Assembly (NCBI GenBank): GCA_963556145.1
Contig: OY744465.1
Span: 2,666,001 to 2,730,000 of the forward strand
Source: Hygrocybe punicea
Taxonomy: Eukaryota; Basidiomycota; Agaricomycetes; Agaricales; Hygrophoraceae
DNA: 64,000 bases
Direction of reading: 5' to 3'
In this document: positions 47,981 through 60,405 of the stretch, one piece after another
Numbering within the stretch: position 1 is the stretch's first letter
How the letters are laid out: each line of letters opens with the position of its first letter
The notes under the pieces: generated by a model
What the model was told of the DNA's origin: nothing
The model's input: the letters and a program-made list of their open reading frames with translations, nothing else
Database searches by the model: none
Program-made: the position numbers and the translations under genes

Positions 47981-48640
47981 TCACCTCCCATCACAATTAT
48001 CCCCAACCACCATCACCTTCATAATCCACCCTCCTATCACCTCCCATTCCAACCCCATTACCCCCCAATTATCCCCCAACCACTTCTTATTATCCTCCCA
48101 ATTATCCCCCAACCATTCCCCAATCCACCCCATTGCCCACCAATCCATTCTAATATCATCCCTTCTAACAATGAGTTGCTTTAATTCTACCAATATTTGA
48201 AAGGCTTCTATGAGGAGATCTGAATTCAGTCTATTTGGTTCATAGTTATAATAATTGGAACACTCTCATATAGACAAAAGTGTTCAGCGTGTTCAAAGAA
48301 GTAACAACTTGTAGAATGTATGTACCTGTATTTTGGACTCAAGATTCACTGGCCAGCCACTCACCTAAGTTCCATCATTCTTTTGGCAATAACACATTTC
48401 TGGCGGCTCCAACTGCCAGGCACTTGTCTCAAATCTAATTTATGCTTCACTTAGGACTTCTAGTATTAAATTTAGATTTTATCGATGGGTATTTGTGAAG
48501 TGAGCATTTAAGGGTCCAGTTCTGGCAGAGTGATAGAATAGATTGTGTATAGCTCTCTATGTATTGCAAAATAAAATTCTAAAATTAATGTGATAGTAGG
48601 TATACCATATTTGCATCTCTGCTGGGTCTTTCCCTGGCCA
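47981..48640. other. Repeat-derived non-coding sequence
   Basis: 48000-48130 has ATTATCCCCCAACCAC units. 48190-48640 is AT-rich, with a motif (GGGTCCAGTTCTGGCAGAG) inverted relative to 38445. No gene is supported. Confidence 0.4.
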
Positions 48641-49175
48641 TTGAAGTCCTGTACTACATGTAATAATATTATGAAAAGTCCAGTCATCCTTCCCTATATG
48701 GCAACTCGACCCCGTTTGGGAACTTGGCAAATGGCAGTTGAAATTCCCACGCGAGTTCAAGCAATACTCGTTGAACCCAACAACGACGAGACAATGGGTG
48801 CAGAAGAGTACCCCAGGTAGATTTTTTTTCATGCTTTGATTTATATTACTAACTAATCCAACAATGTTTTTAGGTCCTTTTTTCTGGCATCCCATGCCAA
48901 ATGAACACGCCAATGGCCCCGGTGCTTAGCAAACATATGGACGTGTGACCAGCCCTGGATACATGGAAACGGCAAATGGCGAACGTGACAGGGACGCAGA
49001 AGATGAGAACTGCAACGACAAGGATGGCCAGGACGACGAGGACGGCAAAAACAACAAGAGTGGAAACGATGACGAGGACCACCACGCTGCCACAATGGAG
49101 AATGAGGAGACGAATCCGAGATGCACCAGGCTTGGGTAGGTGAGCCCACGCCCTCCCGGTGTAGAGGGTCCTCGA
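48640..49175. other. Unrecognised low-complexity segment with possible intron
   Basis: A plus-strand reading with AGG/GTAGATT..TTTTAG/GTCC boundaries (48818-48872) could be spliced. It leads into an Asp/Glu/Asn-rich stretch (48960-49130). It resembles the acidic exons of a captured gene, but no domain is seen. Confidence 0.25.
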
Positions 49176-49912
49176 CCCTCTGAGGCCATAAACTCGATAT
49201 CTCACGAATCTGCTCGAACCCGACGTCTCTAGCAATCCACGCTCGAACCCGACGCAACCCGACGTAACCCGATGCATACCGACTAGCACGGCCGCTCACG
49301 TACCTGGTCGGTCCACCTCCTAAAACTCATGGAACTTCAAATATCAAAGATAGATCTCATCGGACTGGGATCCCGACATCGGACTTGCCTTATTCGCGCC
49401 TAGCGTCTCCCTTATGGAGATATAGTAAAGTATATTACATCTTTTACGGGTTTTTATATCTTCCACCCATTTTCTCTGTCATGGTCGCCTCACAACCCTC
49501 TTCCTACTTCTCCATTTTGTTTATCCTTTGTTTTCTCTCATCGGCCGAGGACTCTCGTCTGAATCTAGGTACAGAAATTTGTAGTATAAAAACGGTGCCC
49601 AAGCGCCGTCTCTGAATAAGAAACCAGTTCCCCCGTTTCCTCTCTCTGAGAATTAGTATCTCAGTAAAACCCATCGCACACATTACTCGTCGGTTTCCTC
49701 GACGCTCTCCCTGTCGTTCTACCACCTTTATCTCTACGTCCCTCGTCACCCGACACCTGACCCGCCGTACCTGACTTCGTCAGCTTCGTCGGCTTAGATC
49801 GGCTTTGCTAGTTTTAGTAGTTTTACTCAGCGGCTCTCTACTCTTTCCTTCTTATCATCTCACTGAAGCTTGTTAGACTATTCCTAGTCACTTCTACGCT
49901 GACACCACAGGT
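49176..49912 (+). repeat. Possible solo LTR
   Basis: The segment begins TGAGGCCATAAAC and ends GACACCACA. It contains AGTATAAAAACGG and a pyrimidine-rich region typical of fungal Gypsy LTRs. It has no partner in the window and no convincing target duplication, so this is tentative. Confidence 0.35.
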
Positions 49913-50019
49913 TAGGATCTTTATTCCGCAGCCACCCCAACCTCGCCATTACACCGGTAAGTTATCTTTGTTTACTGACTACTGCCGATCCCAAGCCACT
50001 CTCGCCACACTCACCCCCT

Positions 50020-50260
50020 TGTGTGGAAGCAGCAGCAATGGCAGCAGTAGCAGCAGCAGCAACAGAAGTAGTAGCAGCAGCAGCAATGGCAGCAGCGGCA
50101 GAGCAGCAACGTGATGAGGACGGACAGCAGCAAGGACAGTGGGGACAGGGACAACGACGGGGACAACGATGAATGACAATGGGGACCACAATGACAATGG
50201 GGACCACAATGACAATGGGGACCCTGATGGAGATGATGGGGATGAGGACGACAAGGACAG
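50020..50260 (+). repeat. CAG trinucleotide repeat and 18 bp tandem repeat
   Basis: CAGCAG/GCAATGGCAGCAG runs occupy 50030-50110. Three copies of an 18 bp unit (GACAATGGGGACCACAAT) follow at about 50177-50225. This resembles the CTG blocks inside copies A, B and C. Confidence 0.65.
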
Positions 50261-51756
50261 AGATGATGGGATGCGAGGGGGTAAGCATTTTTTTGCCCTC
50301 TTCCCTCCTCCTCCCACACCCTGCCCCTTCTCCACTCCCACACCCTACTCCCCCACTCCTCCCTTCCCATACCCCTACCTTCCTACTCCTCACACCCCTC
50401 CTCATGTAGCCTAGTGTAATTTTTTAATTTTTAAGAAAGTATATATTTGCTATCTATTGAAATAAATAAGAGAGAGTAGAAGTAAAATAAAATCCCCAAT
50501 TACCCCCAAATTACATTCCAATTACCCAACCCCAGATGCCCCCAAATTACCCCCACATTATGCCCCCAAATGGCCCCTCAATATACCCCTAATGGCCCCT
50601 AATATCTGCCCAATCCACCCCAAATACCCCCCTAATTATTCCCTCCAAATATCCCCCAATGACCCCCCAATTGAATTATCCCCCCCAAAATAATCCCCCA
50701 TTATTATTATTATTAATATTCTGTAGAATTAATATTTAATAATTTACAATTTCATATATAGCATGAAAATACAATGATAACCAATGATAATACCCCAGTA
50801 ATGATAACACCGGCAGGCAATGGGAATGGCAATGAAAATGGGCTAATGATAACCAATGATAATGCTGGCAGGCAATGAGAATTAATGAAAATGGGCTAAT
50901 GATCACCAATGATAATGCCAGCAGGCAATGGGAATTAATGAAAATGGGCTAATGACAACTAATGATAATGCAGGCAGGCAATGAGAATTAATGAAAATGG
51001 GCTAATGATAACTAATGATAACACCGGCAGGCAATGAAAAGGACCAATGTGCCTGGGATGCAATGATAATTGTTATCATTGTGCCACTGGCAACTCAATG
51101 AAACCATTATCATTAAAGTCACGGTATTATACACAATTCTCAACTGGGCAATGCCTTGTTTTAATGATTACAGGTGGTCATCACCAGTGCCGAAGACATC
51201 CACCCCCATTCACCTCACATCCATGCCAAGCAAAGAAAGACTGGGGGTGTAGTGCACCCACTCCCTGGTCACCAGGTGAGTTTCTCACTGGCAATTCCAC
51301 CAGCCCACATGTCCTCCAGCCCAGGCATCCAACGACACAATCACCTGGCTTTGTGCCCACCACCCACCAACTACACTGCACCGGGCCTGCACCCATTCCT
51401 CGCACTCACATGGCATGCGTCAATTGACACATGTCCAGTGTCGTGAGGTAAAAGGGCGTGCATGTCTGGTGTCGCGAGTGTGAGACCCGTGGGTTACCCG
51501 CTATGGGTACAGGTACAGGTTGGGTATGGGTAGGAAAAAAAAGACCCGGCACAAAACCTGTACCCGTGGTGATGGGTATGGGTATTCATGGGTACGGGTA
51601 TGGGTATCCCCAAAAGTACACAGGAATACACTACCCATGGTTGACCTAGTTAGTAGCCTTCCTGATGTAGTAGTCAGTCCATCATCCTATCCTATCCAGT
51701 CGACTTCCACTCAAGTCCTGCATGAGCCCCTGGAGAGGTACCTCAGTACCTCTCCA

Positions 51757-51867
51757 CCAGCTACTCAACTGTTTCTGGTGGCTGCACCCTGACCACAATG
51801 TTAAATGGTACGTCCAGTCTTGCCATCAGTGCCAAGTATGGCAAATGCGTTATCACCATATTCCACC
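51757..51867 (+). pseudogene. Second Ty3/Gypsy: integrase finger continuation
   Basis: The frame resumes with LLNCFWW...WYVQSCHQCQ, the second half of the HHCC finger begun at 43831. It stops at 51867, where a hAT-type MITE is inserted. Confidence 0.75.
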
Positions 51868-52945
51868 TAGTGTTGCCGAAGTCTGGTTTGGTCTGGTTTT
51901 CGGCCTTTTTGGCTGAACCAGAAACTGGACCTCTGGTCCAGTTCAGCCTTTCCACTGAACCTGAACCGGAACTGTATGGAACTGTTCCGTGTGGTTCGGT
52001 CTGTGTCCAGATGCGGTTTGGACCCCAAACCATCCTCCTTCACCCTCAAATTTCCTTGCAAGCTGCAGTGCCATGTCAATTGACATGGGCCTGGGGTTGT
52101 GAGGAGTTGGAAGGGGTGGGGAGGACAGGGGGACTCGTTTTGCTGTGTTGCTGCAGTTGCTGCAGCTGCTGCCATTGCTGCTGCCATAGCTATTGCCGTT
52201 GCTGCTGCAGTGCTGCTGCCATAGTTGCTGCCACAGTGCTGCCACGTTGTTGCCACTGCCGTTTTCATTGCAGCTGTGGCTGCTGCCACTGCTGCTGGGG
52301 TTGCCGTGAGGCTGCTGCCATGTCCATGCTCGCAGGCATCATGGAGCTGTGGGGGTGTATAGATAAATAAATGAGATGAAATAAAGACGATGTACCTCAG
52401 CAGCGGGTGGGCGCACCACTCCCCGCTGTGTCCTGTTCTCACTACTGTCCCTTCTTCCCATCGTGATCATGAAGTGGGCATGGGCATGGTGTTGTGGCAT
52501 GGGCATGGGTAAGGCATGGGTGAGGGCATTGATGGTGCTGCCACTGCTGCTGCTGCTGCCGGCTGTCCTCATCGTGCTTCTCTACGTAAGGAAATGTCAG
52601 TAAAGTGAAACTTATTTGATTACTTACCATTGTTTCTTGATGAGCGTCGCTGTTCTTGTTGTTGAGTCGACATTTCACGTCTATGTTGAAGATCACATGA
52701 TCTAAGTTCCCACGTTTTCATACACAAAAATTAACACAAAAATTCATTATTTCAGTATCTATATAGAATGAGTTCATGGTTTGGAGCCGGTTCCAAGCCA
52801 TTCAGAAAATTCTGAAGGGCCTGGAACCTGCAACCGGACCTGCGGTTCAGTTCAGCCAAAGTGCTGAACTTAGACTGAACTTAAGGTTTGGTTCGGGGTT
52901 TGAACTGGATTTGGATTGGTTCCGAACTGGACTATGGCAACACTA
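51868..52945. mobile_element. hAT-type MITE, TAGTGTTGCC ends, 1078 bp
   Basis: The TIRs TAGTGTTGCC and GGCAACACTA are flanked by ATTCCACC (51860-51867) and ATTCTGCC (52946-52953), an 8 bp duplication with two changes. Subterminal regions carry GGTTCAG/CTGAACC and GGTTTGG motifs. The core has CTG/GCTGCC repeats (52140-52330). It is non-coding. Confidence 0.82.
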
Positions 52946-52953
52946 ATTCTGCC

Positions 52954-53965
52954 GATCGTTGCTATGCTGGCCACCCTCTTCCACAAAACATACGTCAACA
53001 TGATGTTTATGCCCCGATCCAGCAGCTACCAATACATTGTCCAAGCCCGTTGCTCCCTGTCCACTTACCCAGAGTTTTGAATGCTATGCCGTGAGACTGG
53101 TTCGACCATTGGCACATTCCTGTTTGAGGATATCTTATGCCATTTGGGCACTCTCAAAGAAATCGTTACTGACAATGGCAAACCCTTCGTGGAAGCACTC
53201 GACTACCTCGCATCCCGCTATGGTATCCAGCACATCTGCATCTCACCTTATAACTCACAAGTGAATGGACCCATTGAGCGCCGTCACCTAGATGTCCAGG
53301 AGGCCATTATGAAAAGTTGTGATGGAGATGAAAAGAAATGGCATACCATAACTCATTCCATATTTTGGGCTGAATGGGTCACCACACACAGAAACCTTGG
53401 GTACTCATCCTATTACATCGCACATGGAGTAGAGCTGCTTTTTCCATTCAATTTTGCCGAAGCTACTTACATGGTTCCGACACAAAACACAATGTCTACA
53501 ATGGACCTCATAGTCATCCGTGCCTGCCGACTTCATAAATGAGAGGCCGACCTCAATCAGGTCAAAGAAAAACTCACCAAGTCTCAGCTCGCATCTGCCC
53601 AACAATTTGAAGAGAAATACACTAACATGATCAAAAATTTTGACTTCGAACCCAGCAACCTCGTCCTCGTCCAAAATTCTCATATTGAAATGTCTCTTGA
53701 TCGAAAAGCCAAGCCACAATACTTTGGGCCCATGATTGTCATCAGGAAAACTCACGGCAGATCTTACATACTAGCTGAACTCGATGGTGCAGTTTCTAGA
53801 TCCCAATTTGTCACTTTCCGAGTCATACCCTACCATGCCCACTCGAAAATATCGATACCATTAGACAATTTCTTACAATACCCCAATGCTGATAATACCA
53901 ACTCAAGTGATCTAGATGATCTGACATACCTTCCCTACATAGACTCCTCACCTGACGATGATTAG
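52954..53965 (+). pseudogene. Second Ty3/Gypsy: integrase core and C-terminus
   Basis: A frame change near 53080 is followed by an open stretch. The integrase catalytic segments are VTDNGKPFVEAL and SPYNSQVNGPIERRH. An in-frame TGA at 53540 (K-stop-EAD, Arg expected) precedes the C-terminal domain with LVLVQNSHIEM and KPQYFGPM. Translation ends at 53965. There is no chromodomain, unlike the chromovirus. Confidence 0.8.
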
Positions 53966-54179
53966 GCATTTCTTTTATTTCTGTCCATTTTATACCTCTA
54001 TTTTATTTAGTTCTTCTTAGTTTTCTAACAATACAACAAATGATGTGAACAGTCCCATGTCTTCGGGAACTATTGGCTTTCCTTAGCTGGGTGAACAAGC
54101 TGAAATGTCTTTTGATATGTACACGATATATTTTATTTATTTATTTACACAGACACATTTTTTATATATTTTAGAGGTG
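53966..54179. other. AT-rich tail after pol, no LTR identified
   Basis: T-rich 3' sequence with ATTTATTTATTTA. I could not find a 3' LTR or its partner, so the outer limits of the second Gypsy remain open. Confidence 0.4.
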
Positions 54180-54900
54180 GCCAGTCTCAAAATCATGTTT
54201 CATCGCCACCAGCATCGCCGATACCCACTCGTGATCCACATGAAGCCTATTGAACCGCTGGCTGAACTGGATTAGATGCTTATTTACCTCAGCACCCAAG
54301 GTCCCCAACTCCTCTGTCAGCACCGTAAGTCACACGGAAACACTCCTGAAACTTTCTATCGCCCCATCGAATGGGTTGGTTCTGGAATCCACCCTGTGCC
54401 TTTTCGTCGGCCGCTCCCCAGATCTCAATTCTGTGGAAGGGATTATGTTTGTGTGCCTGAAAGCAACAATGTTGGCAGAAGGAAGGGCACACATAGCAAT
54501 CAGGGCACTGAAAGGAGATATCAGCCACGAGACATGTTTGGCATGTAACATCAGACGATGGCACCTCAGATGATAAGAGTTCAGAGAGGTATTGCTTGTG
54601 AATAATTTTTCAGGCCTCCATTTGGTCATTCTGAGTCTGAACAAGAGCAAATTAAGATCAAACAGAACAGGTAAATATTTTGTTAACCTGTCCACTTTTA
54701 CGATTCCACTATCTCACAGGTTCCTCCTCATCTAAATTCGACGTTGAGGCAAACAGAGGATCTTCATTCTGTTGTGTCTATTTTATAGGACTAGGGTCTG
54801 ATGACAGGATGGGCCTTGACTATCTTTCCACCTCATTTGGTTGGAACCACCGTAAATTCCACCTCTCTCGCAAACTCTTTCTTCTTGCCTGAGCAGGATG
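54180..54900 (+). pseudogene. Coding-like fragment of unknown origin
   Basis: One register reads through a 90-codon frame at 54276-54548 with segments FRRPLPRSQFCGRDYVC and GTERRYQPRDMFGM, followed by short frames separated by stops. It could be a decayed host gene or retroelement remnant. I do not recognise it. Confidence 0.25.
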
Positions 54901-55618
54901 TAACTTTTGATTTCACCATGGATGCAAAAAACCAAGTGAATATGGGAAATGATGGAAATGACTGTGCCATTTTATAAAGAAAAACATGAGGCAAAACACA
55001 TGGCTAACAATAAGACAATAAAAATTATGTAACAAGGCTGATACTAATACTTCACAAATTGGATTTACTATCAGAATCGGAGACAATCATTTCAATTTCA
55101 TGCTAACCTCACACCAATTTGACCTCACCAGAGGAACCAGGATTACCAACATCATCTGAGTCCAATGTTATCCCATCAACCCAATTTTGAACCGCTTTTC
55201 ATGCAAAGTCACAATTCTTGTGTGTGGCCAATCAACATTTGCATTGTCTCCTCCTGTTGTGCCATACTTCAAGAATTTTTCCACCATGCCTTGAGGATTT
55301 TTGAGGAAGATGTGAAGGAAGTGAATCAAATAAATACCGCAGTCATCAAAGTTAGGTTGTTCCAGTACCTAAAACAATCTTTGCCAATTAGTCACCCAGC
55401 CAAGATGAAAAACGGTTAACCATTGGTGTGATCGTTGTTATGTGAGCCAGCTTTGTGATCTTCCAAGTGTGCTTTGCAATGGTGACAAGCCACTCATGCA
55501 GTCGTAAGATATCATTTTCATGATCACCAGGTGGTAGGGAATTCAGCACACAGGTTACACTGTGTCAAGAGTAAGCAGGAAACATGTCTACCTTGTGATG
55601 AAAGTGCATGTGTATAGT
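54901..55618. other. No feature seen
   Basis: AT-rich sequence with no supported gene, repeat or RNA. Confidence 0.4.
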
Positions 55619-55626
55619 CCATGAAG

Positions 55627-55943
55627 TAGTGAATGGCATGGGTAACCCACAGGTACAAAAGGCTGTACCCGTACCCACACCAGATGGACCCATGGATTCA
55701 AACCCAGCGGGTTTACCCGTCATTTTGAGTCCTGGAACGGCCCAAACGGTCAAGAATTGACTGAGATATTGTCAAAACAATCAAGGAGCATTGTTTTTAC
55801 AATATCACAGTCAATTCTTGACTGAGTGGGCTGTTCCAGGACTTGTTTTGAAGCTGGCAGGTAGGAGAAACCCTACCCATACCTGGACCTGTGCGTCTAT
55901 GGGTACAAACCCGCATGGTTACCCATACCCATGCCATTCACTA
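55627..55943. mobile_element. hAT-type MITE, TAGTGAATGG ends, 317 bp
   Basis: The TIRs TAGTGAATGGCATGGGTAAC and its complement are flanked by CCATGAAG and CCATTAAG (55619-55626 and 55944-55951; 7 of 8 match). An internal palindrome around 55735-55842 (GTCCTGGAAC..GTTCCAGGAC) makes it hairpin-like. The GGGTA subterminal motif links it to 45679-51633. Confidence 0.82.
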
Positions 55944-55951
55944 CCATTAAG

Positions 55952-56365
55952 CAGGTTTTCAGAAAGACATCCTCCAGGATTGATGACAATAATCAAATAC
56001 CAGTGGGATCTGTGGCTAAACTCAGTTCTGTCTGCATAGAAATGCACAAAACCACATGACTCACCCGGTGGGAACAGGAAATACCAAATATCTGTGTGCA
56101 AATATGTCACAGGACTTCATCTACCTCTTCACACTCCTCACACCATTCTTCCTGATATCTCCCTGAGACAGGATATACTTGCTGGCAAAACGAAATGGGA
56201 CAGACCTCAGTTTCTCCATAAAAATTGTTATAAATATGTGAGTGTCGTCAGATAATTAGGGTTGAGATTTTGATGCTTCATGCAGAGTATAGCTTGGGGG
56301 AACATTGAGGTACTCAGACAGGATACAGACATGATACTCACTACATTCAAAAGTTGATCAACTCA
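55952..56365. other. No feature seen
   Basis: Unique-looking AT-rich sequence without a supported gene. Confidence 0.4.
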
Positions 56366-57350
56366 TCAATCATGGTCCAGACATTTAAAAGAAATCCATG
56401 ACACTACGCCCCAAGTGGAATATTTGACAACATTGCATTTTCCATCCAGGTAAGAGTGGAATTTACATTTAGCTGCATCCATACTAGCATTGTCATTGGT
56501 TGAAGCAGACATCAGTTCATGAAGTGAGAATACATTTGCTTTGCCTCCACCAATACAGTCAATATGAATATTAGCACTGAAAGATATATTGTCAGACTTG
56601 AAAATGTCAAATAGTTTCGAAGTTTTATTATAAATATAGTCTGTAGACACTTGAAAAGCTAGGAAATGATGCAGAACCAACAAAAATAGTACAATTGCCC
56701 CATTAGCCAATAGAGGTTGTTTTGTAACATATTTCAAGTAAGCTCTGAAGTCATGTTTTCTGAATAGATTCTGTTGAAGTTTCAACTTAATATATATGCA
56801 TTTATTAGCCATGCTAGTTGTACAATGATACACAGCAAGCAAATCAAACATGTTTAAGATAACTCTGGCATATAGTTCAAATTGAAAAGAGGTATGAGTT
56901 AATTGACAACTAGATAGAACAAATTCAGTACTGTTGTGGACACTTGTAAATTTTTCAGGGATTTGTGATGTGAAAGAAGAGGTGGACTAGAGACCAATTT
57001 GATGAACAAAGACTAAACTTGGTAAATAAGTAGGGTTTTCATGCTTTGGCAAATTGTCTTTGTAAAAATTCAAAGTAACTGGGCATAGAGTGACATTTGA
57101 TATGACAGAGACAGTTGGTGTGACATGGACTGTTTGTATGACACTTGCAGGAGGCACAAGGCCAATCCCAGTGACAGCACATTGTGCCCAAGACATTGCA
57201 ATGAGAAAAATCATAAGACATTGTGACAATGATGACAATTTTAACATTTTTGTGAACAGATTTATAGTTTTTTTGAAAATAAAAGCTGGATGATAATATG
57301 GATATATCAAATATATCTGGAAAAGATGAATAAACAACATACCAATACAA
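56366..57350 (-). pseudogene. Decayed paralogue of the membrane/repeat gene
   Basis: Two minus-strand frames (56366-56851 and 56987-57340) match the membrane part of the protein at 5926-7677. Examples are CLMIFLIAMSWAQCAV against CLMIFIIAISWAQCAV, and LFRKHDFRAYLKYV in both. The first-exon start is lost by small deletions, a stop separates the two frames, and the 19-residue repeat region is absent because homology ends at 56448. It marks a dispersed family of at least two members here. Confidence 0.7.
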
Positions 57351-58665
57351 ATTCTAGCACAAAGAGCAGTAAAAACCGAAAAAAATCCACAAAATTTTGC
57401 ATTTTATGAATATAATATGTAAACATTCAATCATAGATGGTAAGAGATTCGTACCTGAGCCAGAAAAGATCCACTGTAAACCTGTAGGTTAAAAAATGAG
57501 CTTATACAATCTAAAAAGGTGAAAAAATACAAAATTTCCACATACTTTGAATGTTGACAGGGAAATTGGCTATCAAATGATAGATTATATCAACCAATGA
57601 TAATTTACACCAATAAAAGACATTACCAGTGCTCCAAGATACAAAACAGAGCCAGAGAAAAGAAAAAGTCCAAAAAACCAAAGAATTTTCGATTTCTTTT
57701 ATCTATAAAAGGGAATATTATGTCAGCATTGGACCCTGAATGGTCTGGGCACATCACCTGATCTAGAAAACATTTTTTCGAAGTCTAAATATGAAAAAGT
57801 GAGCTCAAACGAGCCAAAAAGATCAAAAAACACGGACTTAACGCACGAAATAGGGAAGGTGGTGGTTTAGGTTCAAGAAGCAAAAGCACATTAAGGTTCA
57901 AAGTCTGGGTTCAAATGGTGATCTGACTAATGATTACATAATTATGATTAGATAAGAAAATTGACCAAAACCAAAATTAAATACAAAGTAATCTAACCAT
58001 GTTGGGTTTGTTTATTTGTATTTGTTTGTCATATGGCCAAGTTGCAATATCACTTACAAATGTCTAGTTAAAATATTTCTGAGAGAGTATTTTATTTGTG
58101 TTTGTTTATATCTATTTATACATGTTTACTATCACTCAAATAATATTAAAGACTCAAACATATGAAAAATATAGATTATTATGAGATACAATTTGATCTA
58201 TTATATACAATAATCAGTATGAGGACCAGAATTCAATTTAGCATGCATGATGTGAAATTACCTTATATGGTTAGACCTGTCACATGTGATTGTCACAGTT
58301 GTGATTAGCATAAAATTTGGTATACAATATTTGGAAATTACCTTATATGATTAGATTGGTCACTTGTGACTATCACATCTGACCTGAAATGGTTGTATTA
58401 GTCAGCAGTTCAATTTTTAGCTGATTCTGATAAGAATTGAAGACAATATAAATATTTTGAATATAATTAGAAGGTAGTTTTTTTTTTCTGAGACAGACAA
58501 CCTATATTTGGATGCTTATGTAAGCATGTCCAAACATGGCCCCAACTCTAACTAATTTTCTGGTAGAAGAAGTAGAATCATATCTCTTGCGCAGAAAAAT
58601 TTCTCTATAGGCGATACACAAACATTAATTAATTAATTACGAGGCCTCACTGATCCAGGTCTGAT

Positions 58666-59609
58666 CACACTGGATGCAAGCAATAATATTTCTAATAAAA
58701 ATATCTTGAAATTGTTTGGAAATTAATCCATGTTATTTTAACATGTTATTTGCAGAGAATATTCAAATATATAGTGCATATTAATTGTATATTTCTGAAA
58801 AAGGTATGATAAAGATATGATAAAAATTATAAGAAAAGAAAGATGTTCAAAGACTGTGAAATTGTAAGATAGCACTCAAGATATTTTTATTATAACTTCC
58901 TTTACAGCCGATTCAGAAATGGATGACCAAATCAACTTTTATTTTTTTTTGTAACTTTCTTTTTTTTGAGACCGGCAACCACCGGGCCAGCTGTATTGTT
59001 CATGTCATGTGACACCAAGAGAATTGCTGAAATCACATAGAAATTCAAGTTATAAATTCATTGAGGGACATATGAGAAATGTGAAGCCTATGAAAATTGG
59101 AATGTGGCTAGGTGAAGGGCTAAATAAGTTTAAATTATTTTTTGGTGGTGTAATAAATATTTTTGGTGCCAATTTCAGGCCACAAGTCATGTTTTGGACA
59201 CCAAAAATCCATGTCATCCTTGAATACACCACCAAAAGATAATTTAAACCTATTCAGCCCTTCATCTAGCCACATTCCAATTTTCATAGGCTTCACATTT
59301 CTCCCATGTCCCTCAATGAATTTATAACTTGAATTTCTATGTGATTTCAGCAATTCTCTTGGTGTCACATGACATGAACAATACAGCTGGCCCGGTGGTT
59401 GCCGGTCTCAAAAAATAAAAGTTACAAAAAAAAATAAAAGTTGATTTGGTCATCCATGGCCATTTCCGAATCAGCTGTAAAATGAACTGACATTATTCAA
59501 AATGTTTTTAAACTTTTTCTTACAATGATGTATTAAAGTAACATGGATTAATTTCAAGATAACTGCAAGATATTTTGAGTTGAAATACTATGGCTTGCAT
59601 CCAGTGTCA
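58666..59609. mobile_element. Foldback MITE with CACTGGATGCAAGC ends
   Basis: Inverted arms start CACACTGGATGCAAGC and end GCTTGCATCCAGTGTCA. TGAT lies on both sides (58662-58665 and 59610-59613). The inner arm ACCGGCAACCACCGGGCCAG is inverted at 59387-59406. One arm has about 100 bp not shared by the other. The paralogous site near 8899 has a single TGAT, the pre-insertion state. Confidence 0.82.
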
Positions 59610-59630
59610 TGATAAAGAACGAGTCTTTTA

Positions 59631-60405
59631 CAGCTGTTTGCAGCAAGCTTGACACTAACTCAAATTTTTTGATATTTAGAAAAATAAAAGTAATTCAGCT
59701 ATATCTCATAAAGTACTGCATGGATTGAGAGAGTTATAGAGGGAAATTTGTACTATTTCTAAAGGGCTATCTACTCCTGTAATTATATTGGGACAATGTT
59801 TAGTGTATGGTGAGTTGTAGATGAAATAGAAGGTAAAGCAGTATTTTTTGACATCCAAAACGATATTGTCAAATTATGGCATCAAATGAGCTCCTATGAA
59901 CAAGATTGTAGGAAGGAAATTGTTCATTTCTTTAAGGGCTAGAAGTACGTATACCGTGATTTGCTTTATTTTTGTTCTTTGAGCCATATATTACATCTAT
60001 ACTATGTTTGTCTGCATCAGGCTTGAAACCCTACAAGAATCATGATGATAGACTCAAATGACAAAGATGAAGAAAAATACAATATATGAGCTTCTAGCCC
60101 TTACAAAACTGAACAATTTCCTCCCTACAATCTTGTTCATAGGAGCTCATTTGATGCCATAATTTGACAATATCATTTTAGATGTCAAAAAATACTGCTT
60201 TACCTTCTATTTCATCCACAACTCACCATACACTAAACATTGTCCCAATATAATTACAGGAGTAGATAGCCCTTTAGAAATAGTACAAATTTCCCTCTAT
60301 AACTCTCTCAATCCATGCAGTACTTCATGAGATATAGCTGAATTACTTTTATTTTTCTAAATATCAAAAAATTTGAGTTAGTGTCAGGCTTGCTGCAAAC
60401 AGCTG
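59631..60405. mobile_element. Foldback MITE with CAGCTGTTTGCAGC ends, TA target
   Basis: 775 bp, nearly all inverted repeat (arms of about 370 bp), flanked by TA at 59629-59630 and 60406-60407. The empty site CTTTTAATAAATT is present at about 8907-8920. The same family flanks the chromovirus as two halves (13258-13630 and 24338-24736). TA duplication and TIR fit a Tc1/mariner-type MITE. Confidence 0.87.

Larger units (their letters stand above)
46258..51168. mobile_element. 4.9 kb foldback element, TA target, Tc1/mariner-type ends
   Basis: Inverted arms begin ATCATTAAAACAAGGC and run more than 300 bp (46258-46560 against 50760-51168). They continue as G-rich against C-rich repeats. TA lies on both sides (46256-46257 and 51169-51170). 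Inside are minisatellites, an LTR-like segment and CAG repeats. No transposase frame is visible, so it is non-autonomous or a composite. Confidence 0.7.
45679..51633. mobile_element. hAT-like element with ACCCATACCC subterminal repeats
   Basis: The ends are TAGTGTATTG (45679) and GAATACACTA (51633), flanked by CCCATGGT at 45671-45678 and 51634-51641, a perfect 8 bp duplication inside the small element's right LTR. Both ends have GGTATGGGTA/TACCCGTACCC repeats (45690-45790 and 51490-51610). I found no transposase. Much of its 5.9 kb is a separate foldback. Confidence 0.85.
43832..51756 (+). mobile_element. Small non-autonomous LTR element, split by a hAT-like element
   Basis: LTRs of about 160 bp start TGGAGTAGTGGG: 43832-43992 on the left; 45634-45678 plus 51642-51756 on the right. 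A purine tract GAGGAAAAGGGGCACT precedes the right LTR. TGGTGATGAGAG, a plausible PBS, lies a few bases after the left one. The 1.6 kb interior has no protein domain. After the right LTR the host integrase frame resumes. Flanking duplications are not clear. Confidence 0.65.

Noticed and set aside
49962..50414. Leu/Cys-rich or Gly/Met-rich frames on both strands
   Set aside because: These are products of CAG and 18 bp tandem repeats.
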